Shown piece by piece: positions 42,944 through 51,472 of a stretch of 64,000 bases of DNA. A model generated the notes under the pieces. That model had not been told where the DNA came from, did no database searches, and saw only the letters and a list, made by a program, of their open reading frames with translations. Within the stretch, counting starts at the first letter, position 1. Each line of letters starts with the position of its first letter. Origin of the DNA: Gordonia sp. PP30 (lineage in GTDB: Bacteria > Actinomycetota > Actinomycetes > Mycobacteriales > Mycobacteriaceae); assembly GCF_023100845.1 (NCBI RefSeq), contig NZ_CP095864.1, positions 930,001 to 994,000 of the forward strand, read 5' to 3'. Position numbers and translations under genes: made by a program.

Positions 42944-43837
42944 ATGTCGCAGTCGAAAATCCCCCACACCGCGGTGGTGCCCGCGGCCGGTCTCGGAACC
43001 CGATTCCTGCCGGCCACCAAGACGGTGCCCAAGGAATTGCTGCCCGTGGTCGACACCCCGGGGATCGAGCTGGTCGCCGAGGAGGCCAAGTCGGCCGGAG
43101 CCGAGCGGCTGCTCATCATCACCTCGCCCGGCAAGGACGGCGTGGTGGCGCACTTCGTCGAAGACCTGGTGCTCGAGCACACCCTCTCCTCGCGCGGCAA
43201 ACAGGCCATGCTCGCCAAGGTCCGCAACGCGCCCTCGTTGCTCCAGGTGGCCTCGGTGGTCCAGGACAAGCCGCTCGGCCTCGGCCACGCCGTCGGGTGC
43301 GTAGAGCCCGAACTCCGCGCCGACGAGGACGCCATCGCCGTCTTGCTGCCCGACGATCTGGTGCTGCCCGGCGGGGTCCTGACGCGCATGGCGGAGACGC
43401 GTGCCCGCTACGGCGGCAGCGTGCTCTGCGCCATCGAGGTCGGGCCCGACGCCATCAGCTCCTACGGCGTGTTCGACGTCGAGGAGGCCGATCCGGTGAC
43501 GCCGAACGTCAAACGGGTCAAGGGGATGGTCGAGAAGCCCGCCGCCGCCGATGCACCGTCGAACCTGGCTGCCGCCGGCCGCTACATCCTGGACCGTAAG
43601 ATCTTCGACGCGTTGCGGGAGATCACTCCCGGTGCGGGTGGGGAACTGCAGCTGACCGACGCGATCGCGCTGCTCATCGCGAAGGGCGAGCCGGTGCACG
43701 TCGTGGTGCACGAGGGCACCCGGCACGACCTGGGCAACCCCGGCGGGTATCTGAAGGCCGCCGTCGACTTCGCGCTCGACCGCGACGACTACGGCCCCGA
43801 GTTGCGCGAGTGGCTGGAGCAGCGGCTCTCGCAGTAG
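42944..43837 (+). CDS. galU: UTP-glucose-1-phosphate uridylyltransferase GalU
   Basis: A 297-residue nucleotidyltransferase that makes UDP-glucose. AVVPAAGLGTRFLPATKTVPKE near residue 10 is the nucleotide-binding loop; LLPDDLVLP holds the metal Asp; KRVKGMVEKP and LGNPGGYLKAAVDFAL complete the pattern. ATG 42944 follows TAAGGTGAGG. It is first of galU-glp-rimJ, as in Rv0993-Rv0995. Confidence 0.96.
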   Translation: MSQSKIPHTAVVPAAGLGTRFLPATKTVPKELLPVVDTPGIELVAEEAKSAGAERLLIITSPGKDGVVAHFVEDLVLEHTLSSRGKQAMLAKVRNAPSLLQVASVVQDKPLGLGHAVGCVEPELRADEDAIAVLLPDDLVLPGGVLTRMAETRARYGGSVLCAIEVGPDAISSYGVFDVEEADPVTPNVKRVKGMVEKPAAADAPSNLAAAGRYILDRKIFDALREITPGAGGELQLTDAIALLIAKGEPVHVVVHEGTRHDLGNPGGYLKAAVDFALDRDDYGPELREWLEQRLSQ

Positions 43838-43929
43838 CCACCGCTTGAGCTCGCCGAAACCCCGCGCGCCTGCCGTCGGGCGCGTCGTCCGTTGATTAAC
43901 CTCGGAGCCAGCGACGGTGAGGAGAGAAC

Positions 43930-45234
43930 ATGCGCTCGGTGCAGGACCAGTTGAGCCTGGTGGCCGCCTCGGTGGTGGCTCCGCGACCGGTCCAGGTGGC
44001 GATCTCCGAGGCACAGGGTCTGCTGTGCGCCGAGGAGGTGGTGACCACCGATCCGCTGCCCGGGTTCGATCAGGTGGCGGTCGACGGCTATGCGGTGCGC
44101 GCCGTGGACGTGGTGCTCGCCGGGACGCCGGCGCCGGCCGAGATGGCGGACCTGGACGGCGGTGGCATCGAGGTCACCCGGCCCGACGAGAGCGACGATC
44201 TGGTGGTGCACCTGCCGGTGGTCGGCGAGGTGGAGTCCGGTTCGCGCACCCCGATCCGGCTGCAGCCCGGGCAGGCGGTACGCGTCCAGACCGGTGCGCC
44301 GATGCCGACGCTGGCCGACGCCGTGGTGCCGCTGCGCTGGACCGACGGCGGCGACCAGCGCGTGATGATCGGGCATGCGGTGGAGAGCGGCGAATACGTG
44401 CGGCGCATCGGTGACGACGTGATGCCCGGCGATGTCGCGGTGCGCGAGGGCGCGGTGATCGGTCCGGCGCAGGTCGGGCTGCTGGCCGCGGTCGGTCGTT
44501 CCCGGGTGCTGGTCCATCCCCGACCGCGGGTCGCGGTGATCTCGGTGGGCAACGAACTGGTCGACATCGATCGCGATCCCGGTCCCGGTCAGGTGTACGA
44601 CGTCAACAGCTACGCACTGGCCGCGGCGGCCCGCGATGCCGGCGCCGACGTGCACCGCGTCGGCGTCGCCGGCCGCGACAAGGACCGCCTGCGTGAGACC
44701 GTCGAGGCGCAGCTGATCCGCTCGGAGATCGTCGTGATCTGCGGCAGCGTCGGCGGCGAGGCCTCGCGCGATGTCGCCGAGGCGCTGGCCGACCTGGGCG
44801 ACCTGGAGATCGCTCGGATCGCGATGCACCCCGGCTCGGTGCAGGGCTTCGGCCGGCTCGGCCGCGACGAGATCCCGGTGTTCTGGCTGCCCGCCAACCC
44901 GGTGAGCGCGCTGGTGACCTTCGAGGTGATGGTCCGGCCGCTGATCCGCATCGCCCTCGGGAAGCGCCAGCCCAAGCGGCGCACGGTCACCGCGCGTACG
45001 GTCGGTCCGATCGCGTCGGTCGTGGGCCGTACCGGCTACCTTCGCGGACAGCTGATGCGCGACGAGCGCTCGGGGGAGTACCTGGTCCAGGTCATCGGTG
45101 AATCTCCCACGGGGAGTTCGCATCTGCTCGCCGAACTCGCGGAGGCCAACTGCCTGATCATCGTCGACGAGGACGTCGAAGAACTCGAGACCGGCGACCG
45201 CGTGGAGGTCATGTTCCTGGCTCAGCGCGGCTGA
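43930..45234 (+). CDS. glp: Gephyrin-like MoeA homologue Glp
   Basis: A 434-residue MoeA-family protein. Canonical active-site motifs are altered: the usual STGDEL appears as VISVGNELVD near residue 198, and GGVSVG appears as CGSVGGEAS near residue 275, while VFWLPANPVSALVTFEV is kept. In corynebacteria Glp is a MoeA homologue that binds FtsZ and the membrane receptor GlpR for division. The glpR homologue is 2.5 kb downstream here, so a divisome role is more likely than molybdenum cofactor synthesis. ATG 43930 follows GAGGAGAG. Confidence 0.85.
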   Translation: MRSVQDQLSLVAASVVAPRPVQVAISEAQGLLCAEEVVTTDPLPGFDQVAVDGYAVRAVDVVLAGTPAPAEMADLDGGGIEVTRPDESDDLVVHLPVVGEVESGSRTPIRLQPGQAVRVQTGAPMPTLADAVVPLRWTDGGDQRVMIGHAVESGEYVRRIGDDVMPGDVAVREGAVIGPAQVGLLAAVGRSRVLVHPRPRVAVISVGNELVDIDRDPGPGQVYDVNSYALAAAARDAGADVHRVGVAGRDKDRLRETVEAQLIRSEIVVICGSVGGEASRDVAEALADLGDLEIARIAMHPGSVQGFGRLGRDEIPVFWLPANPVSALVTFEVMVRPLIRIALGKRQPKRRTVTARTVGPIASVVGRTGYLRGQLMRDERSGEYLVQVIGESPTGSSHLLAELAEANCLIIVDEDVEELETGDRVEVMFLAQRG

Positions 45235-45238
45235 CGAG

Positions 45239-45895
45239 ATGCTGAGCTGGCTGGTCGACTCACCCTCCCATCCCGGCTGGCCCGCGACACTGGGGCCGAT
45301 CGGCACCGCCGCTGGCGTGGTGACGGCGCGGCCGATCCGCGCGCGCGACGGCCGCGAATGGAGCCGGCTCCGCATCAAGAACCAGAACCTGCTGCTGCCG
45401 TGGGAACCCACCGCGCAGGGGTCGTGGGCGCGCAGGCACCAGCCGTCGTCGTGGACGCCGCTGCACTCGGTTCTCAAGGCCGAGGCGCGGCGCGGGAACG
45501 TGCTGCCGTTCGTGATCGAGGTGGACGGGCGCTACGCCGGGCAGTTGACCGTCGGCAACATCCAGCGCGGCGCGGTGCGCAGCGCCTGGATCGGCTACTG
45601 GGTGGACGAGGACGTCAGCGGCAAGGGCGTCGCCACCGCCGCGGTGGCCCTGGGCGTCGATCACTGTTTCGGCCCGGTCGGGCTGCACCGGCTGGAGGCG
45701 ACCGTGCAACCGACCAACGGCGCGTCGCAGGCGGTGCTCGCGAAGGCCGGCTTCCGGGAGGAGGGCCTGCTCAAGCGGTACATGGACGTCAACGCCCGCT
45801 GGCGCGACCACCTGCTGGTGGCCCTGACCGTCGAAGAGGTGACCGACACGGCGGCTCAGACCCTGATCCGGGCGGGTCGTGCCTGGGCCGTGTAG
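45239..45895 (+). CDS. rimJ: RimJ-like GNAT N-acetyltransferase
   Basis: A 218-residue acetyltransferase. RPIRARDGREWSRLRIKN starts the domain; acetyl-CoA site features are WVDEDVSGKGVATAAVALG and LHRLEATVQPTNGASQAVLAKAGFREEGLLKRYMDVN. The family acetylates protein N-termini such as ribosomal S5. It begins 4 nt after glp, in one operon. Rv0995 is the counterpart. Confidence 0.9.
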   Translation: MLSWLVDSPSHPGWPATLGPIGTAAGVVTARPIRARDGREWSRLRIKNQNLLLPWEPTAQGSWARRHQPSSWTPLHSVLKAEARRGNVLPFVIEVDGRYAGQLTVGNIQRGAVRSAWIGYWVDEDVSGKGVATAAVALGVDHCFGPVGLHRLEATVQPTNGASQAVLAKAGFREEGLLKRYMDVNARWRDHLLVALTVEEVTDTAAQTLIRAGRAWAV

Positions 45896-45982
45896 CGGAG
45901 TGGGGGCGTGCGCTTGGCTGGTCGTGCGCGTCATGCCGGTCGACCGACATCTCCGTCGAGACCGCGCTGTACCCGCCCCGCG

Positions 45983-46080
45983 TGACCGTACTGTGGCGTA
46001 GATCGGCCGACCGTCGTCATCACACGTCATCTGCCCAGGTCGCGCTCCGACCCGCCGATTCCTACGCCACGGTAGGGACA
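45983..46080. repeat. Palindromic element between convergent genes, copy B
   Basis: TACTGTGGCGTAG (45988-46000) pairs with CTACGCCACGGTA (46062-46074) with one wobble. It shares GACCGTAC, GTG and CGTAG with copy A at 20625-20731 and also lies between convergent genes, rimJ and an ABC permease. Confidence 0.55.
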
Positions 46081-46099
46081 GTTGCGCCGGGTACCGGTC

Positions 46100-46858
46100 T
46101 CAGTCGGTGCGCCGTTGCAGCGTGGCGGAGCCCAGGGCCAGCGAGGCGACCGTGAACCCGAGCAGAATCCCGATGTCGCGCCAGAGCAGCCCGGTCGGCG
46201 CCGCGTAGTCGCGGATCTGTTCCAGGGCCTGCACCGCGTAGGTGAGCGGCATGACATCGGACAGGTACTGCATCCACGTCGGCAGTTGCGCCCGCGGCAC
46301 GAACAGCCCGCACACGAAGAGCTGCGGGAACACCAGCGCGGGCATGAACTGCATCGCCTGGAACTCGGTGCGCGCGAAGGCGCTGCACAGCAGTCCGAGC
46401 GCCACGCCCAGCACGCCGACCAGGATGCAGACGCCGATCACGCCGCCGACCGTCCCGGCGACGGTCAGATCGAAGGCGCCGAACGCGAGCCCGCACGCGA
46501 CCGACGCCTGCACCGCGGCGAACAGTGCGAACGCGAGGGTGTAGCCACCCATCAGCGCGCCCTTGCTGATCGGGGTGGAGAGCACGCGCTCGAGGGTGCC
46601 GGAGCTGCGTTCGCGGAGCATGGCGATCGAGGTGACCAGGAACATCGCCACGAACGGCAGGATTCCGAGGATCGCGGTGGCGACCCGGTCGAAGGTGCTC
46701 GGCTGGCCGGGGAACTGCGGCAGGCCGGAGAACATGTAGTAGAGCAGGGTCAGCAGTACCGCGGGGATGGCGAGCAGCATGACGACGGTGCGCGGGTCGG
46801 CACGGAGTTGCTGCAGGACCCGCAGCGTGGTGGCGCCGGTGGTGCGGAGGCTGTTCAC
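46100..46858 (-). CDS. ABC-2 type exporter permease
   Basis: A 252-residue permease with six helices. TVVMLLAIPAVLLTLLYYMF, REFSSGTLERVL-like element (RERSSGTLERVLSTPISKG near residue 82) and FPQLFVCGLFVPRAQLPTWMQYLSDVMPLTYAV are typical of ABC-2/DrrB-like exporters. ATG 46858 overlaps the ATPase stop by 4 nt. Without a functional ATPase (see next entry) it may be orphaned. Confidence 0.85.
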   Translation of the reverse strand: MNSLRTTGATTLRVLQQLRADPRTVVMLLAIPAVLLTLLYYMFSGLPQFPGQPSTFDRVATAILGILPFVAMFLVTSIAMLRERSSGTLERVLSTPISKGALMGGYTLAFALFAAVQASVACGLAFGAFDLTVAGTVGGVIGVCILVGVLGVALGLLCSAFARTEFQAMQFMPALVFPQLFVCGLFVPRAQLPTWMQYLSDVMPLTYAVQALEQIRDYAAPTGLLWRDIGILLGFTVASLALGSATLQRRTD

Positions 46859-47579
46859 GCGGCGTCACCGCCGTGGGTGATGAGATCGAGGAAGGCGGCG
46901 TCCAGGCTGGAACATCCGGTGCGGACGCGCATCTTGTCGGCGGTCGTGGTCGCGACCAGCCTGCCGTCGCGGAGCAGGATGAGGCCGTCGCAGTGGTCGG
47001 CCTCATCCATCACGTGGCTGGAGACCAGAAGCGTGGTGCCGTCGTCGGCGAGGCGCCGGAAGCGTTGCCAGAGATCGGCACGGAGCACGGGGTCGAGGCC
47101 GACGGTGGGCTCGTCGAGGATCAGCAGTTCGGGCGCGCCGACCAGCGCACTTGCGATGGAGACCCGGCGGAGCTGGCCGCCGGAGAGGTTCGCCGCGCGC
47201 TGTCGTGCCACGCCGGTGAGGTCGACGGCGGCGAGTGCGTCGTCGACGCCGGACGAATTGCCTTGCAGCCGTGCGAAATACGCGATGTTCTCGCGCACGG
47301 TGAGGTCCACGTAGACGGAGGCCGCCTGGGTCACGTACCCGACGCGGGACCGGAGCGCACGCACTCCGGCGGGCAGACCGAGCACGGTCAGCGTGCCGTC
47401 CACGTGGCTCTGCGTGCCCACGATCGCCCGCATCAGGGTGCTTTCCCGCACCCCGACGGACCGAGAAGCCCGGTGATCGACCCGCGCGGAACGGTCGCGG
47501 AGACGTCGTCGAGCGCGAGATGCGGGCCCCGCCGCACGGTGACTCCTCGTGCGACGACCGCGGCGTCCGGAGTGCTCAT
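46855..47579 (-). pseudogene. ABC-2 exporter ATPase with 1-nt frameshift in Walker A
   Basis: The first frame (ATG 47579) encodes AAVVARGVTVRRGPHLALDD and GLLGPSGCGK, then reads AP and stop. The second frame continues STLMRAIVG, with Q-loop GYVTQAASVYVDLTV, signature LSGGQLRRVSIASALVG and Walker B LLILDEPTVGLD. The expected GGGAAGAGCACC reads GGGAAAGCACC at 47436-47448, one base short. Adding one base makes 242 codons exactly. No other defect is visible, so a recent mutation or a sequence error is likely. It interrupts the rimJ-glpR order of mycobacteria. Confidence 0.8.
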
Positions 47580-47708
47580 TTCTTCACGGTAGATCACCGG
47601 GGTGCCGATTCGCCGGGGCCACGGCGCGCCTGCACCGCGATCGGGGAGTGCGCACCTAGGTTGAAGGGTGGTCGATTGTCGGTCCAGAAAGGAAGCGGAG
47701 GCTGCGTC

Positions 47709-48746
47709 ATGAACTCGTCGGTGCTGTGGATCTTCCTCATCGTCGCCTGGCTGTTCATCCTGCTGCCGATGGTGCTGCGCGGTCGTCCGGAGGTCCGGAA
47801 GACCACCGAAGCGGTCGCCAATACCCGCGTTCTGCATCGGGGCGGTGAGCGCGCCGCGGTGCGCCGTCGTTCCGCCGGCCGTCATCCGAGCAATCCCGAC
47901 TACGTGCGCAAGCGCGAGGAACCCGCTCTGAAACGAGCCGTGATCGAGGAGGACGACGTGCCGGAGGAGACCGAAACCGCGACGCAGGCCCGGACCGACG
48001 CTCCCGTCGACGCCGAGGTGACCGACGTGCTCGACGCCGTCGATGCCGATGAGGCGATCGAGGCCGATGAGGTGGACCTGGACGCGGAGGTCGAGCTCGA
48101 CGACGAGGCCGGCGCCGACCTCGACGACGAGTTCGACGACGACCTCGAGGACCTTGACGACGAGTACGAGGACGATCTCGACGCGGAGGCCGAGGACGAC
48201 GCCGACGACCGGATAGACGACGAGGCCGACGACCTGGACGAACTAGACGAGCCGGCGCCGGCGGCGCGGCCGACGCCGCGGGAATTGCGTGGCCGCGGGT
48301 CGTACACGCCGGACCGGATCGCCGAGCGTGACGCGCGCCGGTACGCGGAGCGGCGTCGTACCGTCACCGGGCTGCTGGCCGTGACGGTGCTGGCGATCGC
48401 GAGCTGCTTCTTCTGGCAGCCGTACGGCTACATCGCGGCCGCGACGATGGTCGTGCTGAGCGGGCTGTACCTGTACTTCCTGCGGCGCACCGCGCTGGAG
48501 GAGCAGCAGTACCGGGCGCAGCGCGCCGAGCGGCTGCGCCGGCATGCCGCCGAGGACGAGCGGGTTCGCCGTCAGCAGGAGGAGGCGATCCCGGCCCGTC
48601 CGGCGGCGCCGCCGCGTCGTCGCCCCGGCGGCATGATCGTGGTAGAGCTCGACGACGAGGACCCGGCATTCGACCACCTGCCCGTTTACGACTTCTCGTA
48701 CGCCGAGTCGGTGGCGGACGACGACGAGTACCGACGCGCCGTCTAA
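47709..48746 (+). CDS. glpR: GlpR/SepX divisome membrane protein
   Basis: A 345-residue protein. TM1 is at the extreme N-terminus (VLWIFLIVAWLFILLPMVL), followed by a conserved basic HRGGERAAVRRRSAGRHPSNPDY, a very acidic low-complexity stretch (about 80-190), then TM2-TM3 (TGLLAVTVLAIASCFFWQP, YIAAATMVVLSGLYLYFL) and a basic coiled tail. The layout matches Rv0996/GlpR and actinobacterial SepX, the receptor of Glp. The window also encodes Glp, supporting the pair. Confidence 0.85.
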   Translation: MNSSVLWIFLIVAWLFILLPMVLRGRPEVRKTTEAVANTRVLHRGGERAAVRRRSAGRHPSNPDYVRKREEPALKRAVIEEDDVPEETETATQARTDAPVDAEVTDVLDAVDADEAIEADEVDLDAEVELDDEAGADLDDEFDDDLEDLDDEYEDDLDAEAEDDADDRIDDEADDLDELDEPAPAARPTPRELRGRGSYTPDRIAERDARRYAERRRTVTGLLAVTVLAIASCFFWQPYGYIAAATMVVLSGLYLYFLRRTALEEQQYRAQRAERLRRHAAEDERVRRQQEEAIPARPAAPPRRRPGGMIVVELDDEDPAFDHLPVYDFSYAESVADDDEYRRAV

Positions 48747-48756
48747 GGTGAGTGGC

Positions 48757-48933
48757 ATGAGTGCAACCGATGGGGATTGGTACTACGACGTCGCGACCGG
48801 TGAGGTCAGCCGGGGCAAGGTGCCCAACGCCCTGAACCGCATGGGTCCGTACGCCACCGAGGACGACGCCCGTCGTGCCATCGAGATCGCCCGCGAGCGC
48901 AACGCCGCAGCCGACGCCGAAGACGAGGACTGA
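48757..48933 (+). CDS. 58-residue SPOR-like small protein
   Basis: A short soluble protein, DGDWYYDVATGEVSRGKVPN then NRMGPYATEDDARRAIEIA and an acidic end. The pattern of an aromatic strand, MGPYAT and an amphipathic helix resembles a minimal SPOR fold, and similar proteins are conserved in mycolata. ATG 48757 is 10 nt after glpR, so it is probably cotranscribed with glpR. Peptidoglycan binding is not shown. Confidence 0.65.
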   Translation: MSATDGDWYYDVATGEVSRGKVPNALNRMGPYATEDDARRAIEIARERNAAADAEDED

Positions 48934-48976
48934 CCCTTCCGCGCCGCTGGCGCACGTCCGTCATTCACGCCGACTT

Positions 48977-49010
48977 CAACGCCGCTGGTCCTACCTGACC
49001 AGCGGCGTTG
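48977..49010 (+). terminator. Terminator after the glpR operon
   Basis: CAACGCCGCTGGTC (48977-48990) and GACCAGCGGCGTTG (48997-49010) form a perfect 14-bp stem with loop CTACCT; AGCTTT follows. Confidence 0.85.
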
Positions 49011-49063
49011 AGCTTTGCCGGCGCCGTGTGACGACGCCCGCCCGGTCGGCGACCGACCCCGAT

Positions 49064-49091
49064 TTGGACCTCCCGGAGACGCTGTTACACT
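49064..49091 (+). promoter_or_regulatory. Promoter of tRNA-Ala
   Basis: TTGGAC (49064-49069) and TACACT (49086-49091) are 16 nt apart, and the mature tRNA begins 32 nt after the -10 box. Confidence 0.6.
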
Positions 49092-49122
49092 GGTCTCCGG
49101 TTCGCTCGCGAGAGTGAGATCC

Positions 49123-49195
49123 GGGGCTATGGCGCAGTTGGTAGCGCGACTCGTTCGCATCGAGTAGGTCAGGGGTTCGATTCCCCTTAGCTCCA
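49123..49195 (+). tRNA. tRNA-Ala (anticodon CGC)
   Basis: A 73-nt cloverleaf. Acceptor GGGGCTA pairs with TAGCTCC (one G-U), followed by discriminator A. The D arm is GCGC-GCGC, the anticodon stem ACTCG/CGAGT encloses TTCGCAT with anticodon CGC, and the T arm is GGTTCGATTCC. CCA is not encoded. Confidence 0.95.
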
Positions 49196-49200
49196 CATCC

Positions 49201-49236
49201 GCCGCCCACCTGTCCACACAGGTGGGCGGCTTTTTT
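49201..49236 (+). terminator. Intrinsic terminator of tRNA-Ala
   Basis: GCCGCCCACCTGT (49201-49213) and ACAGGTGGGCGGC (49218-49230) form a perfect 13-bp stem with loop CCAC, followed by six Ts. From 49237 to 49505 I see no supported gene. Confidence 0.95.
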
Positions 49237-49505
49237 ATGCCGGATTGGCGGTCGCCGTCCCGACTTCCGGTCGACGGACTGACCGGGGCGGGTGCGGCGG
49301 AGGTGCGCGGTCTCCCGGTCGGCGTCGCAGAGACGACACTCCCGGACGGAGCGCAGCTTCTCTTCGCGGGCGGGCACGACTGTTTCCGTCCGTCGAGCAC
49401 GGTGATGTGTCCGGCATCCTTCGCGAACCGGTCTTCCGAAGTCGTCACCGGTGACGAGGGCCCGCACCTATGATCCGAGAACCACTTTGCGAGGAAGGGG
49501 CGATC

Positions 49506-49868
49506 ATGACCGAATTCTGGAAGCTGTGGTTCCAGCGAAAGCGCGGGAACAGCCGGATCCGGACAGGGTTGTGGGTGGTCACATTCGCGTTGGCCGCGCT
49601 CGTCCTCATGATGTGGATTTCGGTCGACGCGATGCAGGTCACGACGACGGTGATCGAGGACGGCGTCACCAAGAGTGAGACCAAGACGAATGTCGAGGGT
49701 GTCACCGCGCTGATGGGCGTTGTCGTCGCTCCCGTGGTCTCGATCGCCGCAGCGTATTTCGGGATGAGCATCGCTCGAAGCGGCGACGACAACGGCAGGA
49801 GTAGCGGCAGCAATACCGAAGGTGACAAGAAGGGGAAGAAGGGTGGGGAGGACGGCGGCGACGACTGA
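49506..49868 (+). CDS. 120-residue membrane protein, unknown
   Basis: Starts MTEFWKLWFQRKRGNSRIRT (basic), then TM1 VVTFALAALVLMMWI, an extracytoplasmic loop with charged Thr/Lys repeats (VIEDGVTKSETKTNVEG), TM2 ALMGVVVAPVVSIAAAYFGM, and a Gly/Lys/Asp low-complexity tail. ATG 49506 follows GGAAGGGG. GC content is lower than the core genes, and no family is recognised. It may belong to an accessory segment downstream of the tRNA gene. Confidence 0.6.
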   Translation: MTEFWKLWFQRKRGNSRIRTGLWVVTFALAALVLMMWISVDAMQVTTTVIEDGVTKSETKTNVEGVTALMGVVVAPVVSIAAAYFGMSIARSGDDNGRSSGSNTEGDKKGKKGGEDGGDD

Positions 49869-50129
49869 GTCCGTCTTTCGGTCGGTGAGCGCCCGGCCGT
49901 TGGGTCGGCCTCCATCGCGCTGCGCGAGCCGGTGACGATCTGTACGAGGTCGCTGGTCGGGCACCTGCCGGACAGGTGGGCTTCGGTCCAGTCGCGGAGT
50001 AGGCGACGGCGAGGTGCCAGGTCGGCAGCGTGCTCGGATCTGAACGAGGCAGATCAGAACAGGGGAGTTCTCCATATCCCGGCTTGCCGGATACGCCCAG
50101 CCGGACGGCTCGATTGTTTGAGCCGCAGC

Positions 50130-50261
50130 GCATCCCGGCGGTCGGTCTCTTCCTCCGGAAGGACCGATCCGCGCGCCGGCATGTCGCTCCAGCACGTCCA
50201 CCGAGTCATCGGGCTCACGCCGAGCACATACCGAAGCACTTTCGACGCGCGGCCCCGGTAG
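50130..50261 (+). pseudogene. Possible remnant of an AraC-type regulator C-terminus
   Basis: In the frame ending at 50261 the residues RAGMSLQHVHRVIGLTPSTY and RSTF resemble the end of an AraC HTH (GMS...HRxxGLTPxxYR), with the helix between compressed. Upstream residues do not match. The region 49869-50129 contains no convincing gene. This is a weak, similarity-by-eye call. Confidence 0.3.
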
Positions 50262-50270
50262 GTTGGCGCC

Positions 50271-51005
50271 ATGGCTATGAGTGACGCGCAGATCGCCACG
50301 ATCCTCGACCGGGCGGCGTCGGTCGCCGACCCGATCCTCGATATCCTGGCGACGTCGGACCCGCTCAACCTCAAGCCGCGAACCTTCGGCCGCCGCTGGT
50401 ACGACCTGATCCCGACCCGATTCGGTGACGTGACGGCGACCGCGCTGACCATCGCGGACTGGCCGGGTACCGCAGGCTGGGAGAAGCTGAACCTGCAGGA
50501 GCGCATCGACTGGTGGGTGGGCCGGGTCGGGGCGCTCAGCACGCTCGGCGTGGCCTTCCCGGGCATGTTCGGCGCGTGGACCAAGAAGCTCCCGGTCGGC
50601 CCGCTCCTCGGGGCCGCGAGTCAGGCGCTGATCGTGCTGGCAGCCGGCCGCGAATACGGCGTGGTCCGGCGCAGCGACCAGATCGCTCTGCTCGGTGCGG
50701 TCCTGTTCGGCCGCCAGGTGGACGGGTCCGACATCGACCACGCGCCGCCGCGCGAATTTCCGTCATCCGCGGGGGAACTGACCACGGCCGTCGTGAAGGG
50801 TCTCTGGGACATCGCGACCGGCCTGCGAAAACTGGAGAAGGCGCTCGGTGCGCGGCCGCAGTCGCCGGCACTGCTGAGTCACCTCGGCTGGGTGCCGCTG
50901 CTGGGTGGCCCGGCCACCTACCTCGGCGAACGGATCGCCCTGCGCCGCGCGGTGAAGGCCAGCCAGGCGTGGATCGACGACCATCCCGAGGCGATCGGCC
51001 TCTGA
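50271..51005 (+). CDS. 244-residue hypothetical protein
   Basis: A soluble or membrane-associated protein. N-terminal SDAQIATILDRAASVADPILDILA is helical; the centre contains WEKLNLQERIDWWVGRVGAL and a hydrophobic stretch TLGVAFPGMFGAWTKKLPVGPLLGAASQALIVLAAG; the end has a second hydrophobic patch with LLGGPATYLGERIALRRA. I do not recognise the family. ATG 50271 is listed and ATG 50277 is in frame. Confidence 0.6.
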   Translation: MAMSDAQIATILDRAASVADPILDILATSDPLNLKPRTFGRRWYDLIPTRFGDVTATALTIADWPGTAGWEKLNLQERIDWWVGRVGALSTLGVAFPGMFGAWTKKLPVGPLLGAASQALIVLAAGREYGVVRRSDQIALLGAVLFGRQVDGSDIDHAPPREFPSSAGELTTAVVKGLWDIATGLRKLEKALGARPQSPALLSHLGWVPLLGGPATYLGERIALRRAVKASQAWIDDHPEAIGL

Positions 51006-51071
51006 CCGGGGAGCGTTGTCGGAGGTGCGTCGTACTGTCATGACATAACACACACCGTGAAGGGGGGAGCG

Positions 51072-51437
51072 ATGGATCCGGTGTTGATCGTTCAATGCGT
51101 TCTGCTGCCGGTCGTCGTCATCGACCTGATGGCGAACATCCTGCACACGAGGTCGGTGCCGGGGAGTCACCGGCGATATGTCCTCGCGTCGGTGCGCGCG
51201 GTGACCGTGCTCGCGGTGCCGGTCTGGGCCCTGATCGGGCTCGCCGACGATCTCGCCGGCGGCGCGGGTCCTTGGTCGCTCGGTCTGGACGCCGCGTTGC
51301 TGATCATGGGTCTGTGGGTCGCGAAGACGTTCTACGACCGTGGCGACGACAACTGGTTCAAAGGCTTCGGACGACGATTCCGGCGCCGCTGGAGAACATT
51401 CGTGGCACCCCGGGGCCTGGCGCGGGGTGCCGCGTAG
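51072..51437 (+). CDS. 121-residue membrane protein, unknown
   Basis: Three hydrophobic segments (VLIVQCVLLPVVVIDLMANIL, VRAVTVLAVPVWALIGLADD, LGLDAALLIMGLWVAKTFY) and a basic C-terminus (GRRFRRRWRTFV). ATG 51072 has GGGGGGAG at good spacing, while GTG 51057 lacks one. It lies between two unknown genes in the same direction. Confidence 0.6.
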   Translation: MDPVLIVQCVLLPVVVIDLMANILHTRSVPGSHRRYVLASVRAVTVLAVPVWALIGLADDLAGGAGPWSLGLDAALLIMGLWVAKTFYDRGDDNWFKGFGRRFRRRWRTFVAPRGLARGAA

Positions 51438-51472
51438 CGACGCCCACCCGTGACTACCGAAAGAGATCGATG

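Noticed and set aside
47436-47448. Programmed ribosomal frameshift in the ABC ATPase
   Set aside because: A -1 slip on GGGAAAG would need poor re-pairing (GGG to CGG and AAA to GAA); a lesion or sequence error is simpler.
49123-49195. Phage attachment site at the tRNA-Ala 3' end
   Set aside because: No second copy of the tRNA end and no integrase were found within the window.
48783-50741. A 652-codon minus-strand open frame crossing the tRNA gene
   Set aside because: It runs through the tRNA and several terminators and has no recognisable domain.
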